Origin: Euglena gracilis | Taxonomy: Eukaryota; Euglenida; Euglenophyceae; Euglenales | Direction of reading: 5' to 3' | DNA length: 64,000 nucleotides | NCBI GenBank assembly: GCA_039621445.1 | Contig: CP154957.1 | Span: 38,534,654 to 38,598,653, forward strand | Part shown: one piece after another, positions 54,906-62,523 of the stretch | Position numbering within the stretch: the stretch's first letter is position 1 | Layout of the letters: each line of letters begins with the position of its first letter | Notes under the pieces: generated by a model | Database searches by the model: none | What the model was told of the DNA's origin: nothing | What the model saw: the letters and a program-made list of their open reading frames with translations, nothing else | Translations under genes and position numbers: made by a program

Positions 54906-55720
54906 GCCCCTTGTGTGTCGGCTTGCGTGCCACAGAAGCCTGGTCAGGGGCTGGTTGGTCCCCGGCGGTCTGGTGGCAGGCCGGCCGCAGGCTCCTGTGG
55001 GCGCCTTGGGAGGGGGTGGAAAACTCCGGAAGCCGCAGGCTTGTTGGGTGGCTCGGCAGCCGCGCCGCGCAGACCTGCAGGCTGGGGGCAGAGGGCTGAG
55101 CGGTTGGGGGGGGGGGGCGTCCCTTGGGCTCCCTTGGGTCTTTCTAATGCCTGGGGGTGTCTTCGGCTCGCCTCCTTTGCCCCCTGCCTGGCTTCCTTTG
55201 GCTGGCTGGGGGGGGGGGGGCGTGCCTCTCTCCTTCTTGCGCCTGCTCGGTTCTCTTGTGGCGCTCTGGCCAGGGCCGAAGGACCGGACCACACCCCTGC
55301 CCTCCGTATGCCCCTGCGTATACCCGCACCCTCCCTTCGTTTGTACAATTTTTGACGTTGCCAATGAGGTGCGCATCGCCCCCCCCCCTCTCCGCCTCCG
55401 AGGTTAGCCGAAGGCAGGCGAGGCCGGGTGCCTCGGTAGGAAGGGGAGTGTGGGCGGCGGGAGGCAGCCTGGCGCCTGTGCACCAGAATTAGCGAACTTG
55501 CCCCCCCTTCCGCTACTTTTTTTTACCTGTGTACTTCCCCCCCCAGGTTCTCTCTTCCTGATGTCATTCAAAAAAAAACTGCCGACCGCACCCAAGAAAA
55601 GAAAAATGAGCGCCGAGGCCATAGGCCTGCCCCCCCCCCCCCGAGGTTGCAGATTTTGGGGCCCCAAAAAACCCCGGCCTCGGGCCCACGGGGGCGAAGC
55701 CCCCCCCCCCCCCCCCAGAA
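54906..55720. other. GC-rich sequence without recognised gene
   Basis: Balanced GC-rich DNA with Pro- and Arg-rich frames only. Splice-like or domain evidence is lacking. Confidence 0.35.
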
Positions 55721-55723
55721 GCC

Positions 55724-56170
55724 ATTTTTGGGCCAAATGTGCTGGCCAGTTTTGGGCCAGATGTGTTCGTCAGTTTTGGGCCACAGGTCATGGCCAGTTT
55801 TGGGCCAGATGTGCTGGCCAGTTTTGGGCCAGATGTGATGCCCAGTTTTGGGCCAGATGTGGTTGCCAATTTTGGGCCAAAGGTCGTGGCCAGTTTTGGG
55901 CCACAGGTCATGGCTAGTTTTGGGCCAGATGTGCTGGCCAGTTTTGGGCCAGATGTGCTGGCCAGTGTTGGGCCAGATGTGATGCCCAGTTTTGGGCCAG
56001 ATTTGGTGGCCAGTTTTGGGCCAAAGGTCGTGGGCAGTTTTGGGCCAGAGGCCGTGGGCAGTTTTGGGTCACTTCTCTCAGGAAGGAGTTGTTTGGGTGC
56101 GGTTCTCTTGGAAGGGGGGGGGCACAAAAGCGTTTTGTTTGCGTTTTTTTTGGCAAAATTTGTGTTGTTT
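55724..56170 (+). repeat. 24-bp minisatellite (about 14 units) and 3' part of the composite repeat
   Basis: Units of GGCCAGTTTTGGGCCAGATG plus 4 bases. As 24 is a multiple of three, one frame stays open as an 8-residue repeat (ASFGPDVL). It then continues CTCAGGAAGGAGTTGTTTGG and TTTTTTTTGGCAAAATTTGT, as in the composite repeats at 7130-7240 and 48490-48590, which carry only three or four units. Confidence 0.88.
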
Positions 56171-56221
56171 GGGGGGCTTTTCCGTGCCGCTTGATTGTTT
56201 TTTCTCTGCCCCCCCCCCTCC

Positions 56222-56440
56222 GTCTTCCGGCGTGTCATATAGTGCTGCCGTGAAATACGTTGCTAAAATTTGTATCCACCAGAAAATAGTCTCGTCTTAT
56301 TGTGTTTATCCCGGCTGGGAAGAAGTTCCGGTTCCATTGAACGCGGCTCCTACTGCTCACCGTTGACACATCCGCCGGCACGGATGTTGCGATTAAACCT
56401 GGCGAGCGCAGCCGCCAAGTGTACTAAAAACCGGCGAGGT
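56222..56440 (+). other. conserved 200-bp module of unknown nature, copy 2
   Basis: ATATAGTGCTGCCGTGAAAT, AGTCTCGTCTT, ATTAAACCTGGCGAGCGCAG, GAGGTTGCGCCGTGG align with the minus strand of 48245-48030. It lies downstream of the 24-bp minisatellite in both places, so it is probably the 3' end of the same composite element. Confidence 0.45.
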
Positions 56441-56528
56441 TGCGCCGTGGTGACTTTGGAGATCAAGCGGTGAACTTTGGGATTTTCGGGGGTTACCCCC
56501 CCCCCCCCCCCCCCCTTCATTGGAAATA

Positions 56529-56745
56529 CCCTCACCCCCCCCCCTCAAAGTGTCCCTCCCCCCAAAGTGGCCAAAATTTTTGGCAAATTTCAGGTTACCC
56601 CCCCAAAGTGGCCATTTTCCTTTGGCGCCAAAGGCGCCAGAGGCCAAAAATTGACCCCCCCCCCAAAGTTTCCCCCCTGCCAGAGTGGCCATTTTGGGGT
56701 CCCACGGTGCCCGGAGGGTGGCCACTTTGAGGGGGGGGGTGAGGG
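56529..56745. mobile_element. TA-flanked C-run element, CAAAGTGGCC family, copy 2
   Basis: Ends are TACCCTCACCCCCCCCCC then TCAAAGTG, and CACTTTGAGGGGGGGGG then TGAGGGTA, an extended inverted repeat. The interior repeats AAAGTGGCCATTTT and has GGCGCCAAAGGCGCC. TA lies at 56527-56528 and 56746-56747. Confidence 0.85.
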
Positions 56746-56860
56746 TACATGGACGAACTTCACCGGTGAACTTCACCGGTGAACTTCACCAGTGAAGTTT
56801 CTCCATGAAATTTCTTTAGGGGCGGAGCCCCCAACCGCCCCCCACCCCCAGGCTCTAGGC

Positions 56861-57692
56861 GGTAGACTGGGGGGGGGGTCCTGGGTGGTCGGCCGACTAG
56901 TCGGCCGACCACCCAACTGGTCGGCCGACTAGCTGCCGACCAGTCTCTGACTAGCTGCCGGCAGCTAGTCGGCGAGAAAGCGGGGGGGGGGGGGTCCTGG
57001 GTGGTCGGCCGACTAGTCGGCCGACCACCTACTCTAATGCAGTTACGGGCCAGTCTCGCCAACTTTTTATGAAGAAAATTGTATGCAAACTAGTCGGTGG
57101 CTAGTCGGTGGTCATAAAAATGGTCTGTGGCGGGTCCAAACCACCCCGAAATGGTCCGGATGGTCCAAATAAGTGCCTTACACCAACAGGAACATGTGTT
57201 GGCATCATACTCGGGGGCTAAATCATTTTGTGGCTCACTTTGGCATAGGCGGGGGGGGGCTCCGCCCCCCCCGCACCCCCCCCCTCAAATAACAAAATCC
57301 CTTCTACGTTGGCAACATACTCCGGGGGTAAGTCGTTTTTGTGGCTAAGTTTGGCATAGGCGGGGGGGGCTCCGCCCCCCCCGCACCCCCCCCCCTCAAA
57401 TAACAAAATCCCTTCTACGTTGGCAACATACAACGGGGAAAGGTGTTCTTTTGCCAAAAGTGGCCCAAAATGGACATTTTGCACCCAGTTTTTTGCATAT
57501 TCACCCCCGATTGGGGGGTTCTGGAGCCAATTGGGTGGGTTTTGACTGGTGTTGAGGTGATTTGGACAAAAGTTTTTTTCACAGGGGGGGGGGGCTTAAA
57601 AGTCGGCGAGACTGGCCCGTAACTACATTAGAGTGGGTGGTCGGCCGACTAGTCGGCCGACCACCCAGAACCCCCCCCCCGCCCAGTCTACC
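56861..57692. mobile_element. 832-bp element with GGTAGACTGGGGG ends
   Basis: The left end GGTAGACTGGGGGGGGGG, TCCTGGGTGGTCGGCCGAC and the right end (complement of CCCAGTCTACC) form long inverted ends, each including the palindrome CGGCCGACTAGTCGGCCG. The left inner repeat (57003-57062) pairs again with 57601-57655. TA inside GGTA/TACC could be the target. No gene inside. Confidence 0.75.
57195..57440 (+). repeat. 111-bp tandem repeat, about two units
   Basis: TTGGCATAGGCGGGGGGGGC, CCCGCACCCCCCCC, TCAAATAACAAAATCCCTTC, TACGTTGGCAACATACTCC recur with a 111-bp period. AAATAACAAAATCCCTT is also the heart of the 79-bp satellite unit. Confidence 0.85.
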
Positions 57693-57764
57693 GTTTGGCA
57701 CTCCCCCCCCACCCCTGCCTAACCTCCTTTGCCCTACTTTTAATTTTGGCGCTCTCCGGTAGGC

Positions 57765-57895
57765 ACTAAAAGAGGAGGCGCCCCCCTCTTTTTTCCCCAG
57801 CCACCAGCCATACCTCCTCCTCCTCTTTTCTCCCAGCCATGGCTAGCTGCGGCTGGGAGGAGGTCTGGCTGGTATCTGGCTGGCCGTGGGGACCC
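57765..57895 (+). repeat. GGAGGAGG / GGCTGGC element, + copy
   Basis: CACTAAAAGAGGAGGCGCCC, CCAGCCACCAGCCATACCTC, GAGGAGGTCTGGCTGGTATC, TGGCTGGCCGTGGGGACCCC: same parts as 47860-48005 on the other strand. Confidence 0.65.
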
Positions 57896-58187
57896 CACCT
57901 CCGAAGGCTTCGGGCCCCCCCCCAAAAAAACCCCACAATGGGCCGAACACTTCCCCGGGGCCGCCTCAAAAATTGCCGAAGGCAGCACGCAAGCGGTCCA
58001 GGAAGGGAGTGTTGGCGGCGGCCCCTGGGGTGCGGCGCCAGGCAAGACAAAACACCAGAAAAAGAACATCCGCGGAACGTTCCGCTCTGCAGAAACTAGA
58101 GTAGGAACGGATGACAAGGGTCTCTTCTTCTAAGTTCCTTTTCTCGGACAGGTGTTTCTCCCTCTTGGAATTCATTGTTCATCCTTA

Positions 58188-58414
58188 CCACCCCCCCCCC
58201 CCATAATTGACACCCCCGACACCCTCCAAACCCCCCAGGTAGTGTCAATTATGGGGGGGTGTCAATTATGGGGGGGGTCCGAACGGACAAGGCAAAATAC
58301 AAGGGACTCCTGACAAACCCCGGCGGAAAAGACGCGAGCGGCTGAAAAAATTTTCGGTCGGGAGGGGGGGGGTGTCAATTATGGGGGGGTGTCAATTAGG
58401 GGGGGGGGGAGTGG
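58188..58414. mobile_element. TA-flanked C-run element, ATAATTGACAC family
   Basis: TA at 58186-58187, CCACCCCCCCCCCCATAATTG, and at the right TGTCAATTAGGGGGGGGGG, AGTGG, TA at 58415-58416. GTGTCAATTATGGGGGGG is repeated internally. It inserted next to the diverged element that follows. Confidence 0.88.
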
Positions 58415-58416
58415 TA

Positions 58417-59035
58417 TTCTAACTTCAGGTACAAGCTATTTGATGGAAAATGAATCCATTGATGCAAGTTTTTTTGAAGATTGAAGCAGCTATGCCCATC
58501 TAAAGGTGTCTTTTGAAGAATGATTCTACTGGTCTTTTCTAGTGCACCTGGACCACTTTCAAAAATGTAGCATTTTCTCCAAATCTTGGTCCCCCGAGTG
58601 AAAATTTTGAGTCCCACCCTCTTGTGTGGCATGTCTTCTGTTGGGGGTTCTGTTTTTTTACATCATTTTCTGAGTGTTCTCATGGTTTTCTGGTTGTGTT
58701 TTACAGTTTTGGAACTTTTGCTGTCATTTCACGGAGCTCCAGCTGCAGCTCTGTGTCTTGGGCCTGGTGGTTTGGGGACATTTTGGCCTTGCATTCTGTG
58801 TTTTCTTGCTTTCCAATTTACTTTCCTTCGCCTTCAAATTGTAATTCTGTAAATTGAACCCCCTAACTGCCATTGCGTCATGTTTTTTAGCGGTACCACA
58901 TTGCCTGCATCTGTTTTGTCTTTCGTCTGTGATCCTTGACTCACAGGTTGAAGTGTGCAGAAACAGATGATGAACCAAGAAGAGACGAAGAGTAATGAAG
59001 TGAAGGATTAAAACTGTTTTTGTCAGGGTCCTGTA
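58417..59035 (-). repeat. diverged element, inverted partner of 51405-52020
   Basis: See 51405-52020. A minus-strand frame reads TCESRITDERQNRCRQCG, then FNLQNYNLKAKESKLESK. No family recognised. Confidence 0.5.
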
Positions 59036-61300
59036 TGTTTTCAAAATTTCTCGAAAATGATGCAAAATCGAAGGAAATGTCCGAGACCTACCCCCCCCCC
59101 CCCCATTTGCCCCCCCCCCCCCTAATTGGCTAATTGGGGGTCCCGTTGGACCGTCCATTAGCCAATTGGGGGGGGGGGGTCAGGCTCATTGGCCATTGGC
59201 CGGGGTACCGCCCCCCTAATTGTCCCCCCCCCTAACTGGCTAATTGGGGGTCCGAAGGAGCCCGGCCATTAGCCAAATAGGTTAGCAAATAGGGGGGGGG
59301 GGTAAATTGAAGCCCTTGGAACGCTCTATCTACTGGAATTTTGATTTCCCCGCAACTCCCCGCCTAACCCGAGATACGGCTGTTTTTCGGCCAATTTAGG
59401 CCATTTTGTACACTTTTCCCACTGTTCGACTTAGCCGTTTTCGGCCAAAAAAGTCGAAAAATCGAATTTTTTTTGCCCGAAACGATGTTTTTTGGCCTCT
59501 TGGACCCGAAAAAACTTTTTTTGAGTCAAAAGTGAGCGGTTTTCGACCCCCCGCGCCCCGTTTCGGGCACAAAACCCTTGCATTTCAGTCAAAAGGCCTC
59601 CATGGAGTGGGCCGGTTTATATAGGGGGGGGTCAATGAAGGGGTGGGTGCACGCTTATTAAGAGCTCGGCACTATTCAAAACCCGGTATGGGGGGTATCG
59701 GGGGTGTGGGGGTATGGGGGGAAGGGTTTGGAGATATTGTTGATGTGGTTTATGGCCCTTGAACAGTTGCATACGTCGCGCGATTTGACCACAAAGCGCA
59801 ATTTGGCCACAAAAAAAAATCGGTAGACAAGGATGAGGTTATTTTTTTGTTGGGGGGGGGTCTGGGGGGGGGCTCCCGCCCCCCCCCCCCCGGGCACTCG
59901 AACAGTCGCATACGTCGGGCGGTTGAAAAACGCTCATTTTCGCCTCAAAACCACGTTTTCCGGGTCTGGGAGGCCCAAAAACATCGTTTCGGGCTAAAAT
60001 TTTTTTCAATTTTTTTTTCAACTTTTTTCGACTTTTTTGACCCTTTTTTGGACCCAACCACCATGGGATTCGGGTCCAAAACGGGCCGCCGTCGGGTCGA
60101 AAACCGCTCATTTTCGGCTCAAAAACACGTTTTCCGGGCCTGGGAGAGGCTAAAAAACATGGCTCCAGATCAAAAAAATTTTCGGCTTTTTTCGACTTTT
60201 TTGACCCGTTTTTTGACCCAAATACCATGGGTTTCGGACCAAAACGGGCCGCCGGGGGGCCGACGCACACTCAATTTCGGCTCCAAAACAGGTTTTGAGG
60301 GTTCAGGAGGCCAAAAAAATGCTTTTGGGCAAAAAAATTTGGGGTATGGGGGGTATGGGGTGTGGGGTATGTGGGGGTATGGGGGGGTATAAGGGGGTCG
60401 CTGAGCTCTTATCCCTTTATGGGTAAGAGCGAAGCTTACCCCTCTCCCCCTCCTCTCCCCCCCCTCGGGGCCACCTCGGGAACCGGCAGATTATCACCAT
60501 GATCTCGGCCCCGTTCCCGAAAAAGTTTTTTTTCAATTGCGAGCGACTGGATTTCTAGTTTCCGAATCACATGGGTTTGACCCCCAACTCCCCGTCAGGC
60601 CCGAGTTATTCACACGCGAAGGCGTCCAAACTGGGTAGGATTGCCCCCCCCTGGATGAGCCCCCCCCCCCTTTGGACTCTGCCATTTCGGCCAAAAAAAG
60701 TCAATTTTCAAAATTTCTCCAAAATGAAGCAAAATCAAAGGAAATGTCCGGCGACCAAATTTGAAGCCCTTGGAACGCTCTATCTACTGGTATTTTGATT
60801 TCCCCGCAACTCCCCGCCTAGCCCGAGATACGGCCGTTTTCGGCCCAGATGGCCATTGTGTACACTTCTCCCACTGTTCGACTTAGCCGTTTTCGGGGGG
60901 TGGGGGGGGGGGTCAAAAAATCGATGTTTTCAGGATTTCTCGAAAATGATGCAAAATCAAAGGAAATGTCCGGAGACCTAAATTGAAGCCCCTGGAACGC
61001 TCTATCCACTGGGATTTTGGTTTCCCCGCAACTCCCCGCCTAGCCCGAGTTACGCCCGTTTTTCGGCCAATTTAGGCCATTTTGTTCCCCACTGTTCGAT
61101 TTAGCCGTTTTCGGGGGGGTGGGGGGTCAAAAAATCGATGTTTTCAAAACCCGCCAACCCATTGATTTTGGGTCAAACCCGGGTCAATAAAGTCGAAAAA
61201 AAAATTGAAATTTTTTTTTGCCCGAAACGATGTTTTTTGGCCTCCCGGACCCGGAAAAGCTGTTTTTGAGCCGAAAATGAGCGTTTTTGTCATTAGGGCA
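59030..61300. repeat. dispersed repeat family with TTCCCCGCAACTCCCCGCC
   Basis: TTTCTCGAAAATGATGCAAA, GGAAATGTCCG, TTGAAGCCC.TGGAACGCTC, TTTCCCCGCAACTCCCCGCC, ACTGTTCGA.TTAGCCGTTT recur at 59030-59460 (split by a TA element), 60700-60900 and 60930-61145. A second unit (CGAAACGATGTTTTTTGGCC with T-runs and CCATGGG) appears at 59460-59600, inverted near 59930-60330, and at 61190-61290. GGTCGCTGAGCTCTTAT at 60392 is shared with 1324-1341. No gene. Confidence 0.75.
59091..59302. mobile_element. TA-flanked C-run element, ATTTGC/AATTGGC family, with empty-site proof
   Basis: TA at 59089-59090, C14, ATTTGCCCC; the right end is TTAGCAAATAGGGGGGGGGG, TA at 59303-59304. The flanking repeat is uninterrupted at 60971-60995 (GGAGACCTAAATTGAAGCCC), showing the pre-insertion site with a single TA. 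GGCTAATTGGGGGTCC is repeated inside. Confidence 0.93.
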
Positions 61301-61309
61301 AAATTCGCC

Positions 61310-61430
61310 GTGATTCCTTGAACGCCGGTTCGGGCGTGAAGCCAGAGCCTCCAATCCACGGTTTCAACAAACTGTGTTCAGAACGCCGGTTCGGGCATGA
61401 AACCGGCGTTTTGAACACAGTTTTTGTTTC
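61310..61430. repeat. GCCGGTTCGGGC hairpin fragment
   Basis: AACGCCGGTTCGGGCGTGAA, ACTGTGTTCAGAACGCCGGT and ATGAAACCGGCGTTTTGAAC, ACAGTTTTT: a folding segment related to the hairpins at 2864 and 10995. Confidence 0.65.
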
Positions 61431-61439
61431 AGTTTCTGT

Positions 61440-62045
61440 TGTGCTCATTGCTTTTTAGCTTTATTCTGCCGAGGCAGACATGGAATATCGTGCAGTCGCA
61501 AAATGTCCATGCGAACTGACAGGGCTCGGATGCTCTCCTCGGAGAGGTAGGAACGGAGGTCAGAATGAAGCAAATTTTGTGCAGAAAAGCAATCTCTTGG
61601 AACCACTTGTCATGAAAGTCCCCTCCCAAAAATCACCCATGGTCCATGGTGCATTTTTTTTACTTCGAAAGTTTTTGCAAATGTGGGTTGCCAACTTTTC
61701 GCCCAAAAAATGAACGACCCTTCCCATTTTAAAAGCCCTCTCCCCCTTACATTTGTCAGTGATAAGCGGCGCGCTACTCCTTTCCACACACGCCTCTGAA
61801 GGGGCCATGCTGAGAATTGCAACTTTTGAGAGGAGCGGTGGAGGAGGGTGTGAAACGGTCTGATGAGCAAGGTGGGTGGGGGGGGGGGTGGCAAAAATTG
61901 GTGAAGTTTGTAGTTACACCTCACACCAGTGTCATACCCTGAATACTTGTAAGGCGATGGATCGCCAATACTGGACAAAGTGTGAGCATTCTGTCGGAGG
62001 GGACAGAGCGCCAAGTCGAGCCACCCATTGGTCCCATTGCTTTCG
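61440..62045. other. no confident gene
   Basis: Open minus-strand sequence continues from the recombinase region but contains a G-run at 61877 and no domain. Confidence 0.35.
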
Positions 62046-62392
62046 TTGTTCAACTGATCGAAGGCCCCAAAGTAACAAAATCCCTTGTGTCTCCAAGTCG
62101 TTTTGGGGCCAAATCCCTTGTGTTTCCAAGTCGTTTTGGGGGGCAAATCCCTTTTGTTGTCCAACTGTTCGAGGGCCCCAAAGTAATAAAATCCCTTGTG
62201 TCTCCAAGGCGTTTTGGGGGGCAAATCCCTTTTGTTGTCCAGCTGATCGAGGCCCCTAAAATAATAAAATCCCTTGTGTTTCCAAGTCTTTTGGGGAGCA
62301 AATCCCTTGTGTTTCCAAGTTGTTTTGGGGGGCAAATCCCTTTTGTTGTCCAGCTGATCGAGGGCACCAAAATAATAAAATTCCTTGTAACC
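62046..62392 (+). repeat. diverged relatives of the 79-bp satellite (about four units)
   Basis: TCGAGGGCCCCAAAGTAATA, AAATCCCTTGTGTCTCCAAG, CGTTTTGGGGGGCAAATCCC, TTTTGTTGTCCAACTG: the same order as the satellite unit, with TCTCCAAG or TTTCCAAG in place of TTACCAAA and several indels. Shortened units occur at 62105 and 62290. Confidence 0.85.
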
Positions 62393-62523
62393 GTGTTTAG
62401 AGGCCCGGCGCCTGCCCTGTATTTCGTGGCCATGAACACGTAAAACAGGGCATATTTTCTTAACCCGGCAATATGCCCTGTTTTTCGTGGTAAGGTGAAC
62501 ACGAAATATTGCCGTGTTCAGGA
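62393..62523. mobile_element. CCCTGT foldback repeat, copy 3, inside the recombinase gene
   Basis: CGTGTTTAGAGGCCCGGCGC, CTGCCCTGTATTTCGTGG, then its complement and GTGAACACGAAATATTGCCG, TGTTCAGG. It ends the recognisable recombinase reading frame (after DFDVDFPGKF). Confidence 0.7.

Noticed and set aside
53721-55407. Very long ORFs on both strands (474 and 551 codons)
   Set aside because: They lie over a C-rich, T-poor tract where stops are rare. The proteins are Pro/Gly/Arg low complexity with no domain.
58586-58860. Membrane-protein-like ORF (FLHHFLSVLMVFWLCF)
   Set aside because: Lies antisense to the diverged inverted element and is not conserved in its partner at 51.4-52.0 kb.
61610-62520. 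Continuation of the recombinase ORF to 61610
   Set aside because: The open frame runs through the foldback repeat and diverged satellite; it is open by chance.
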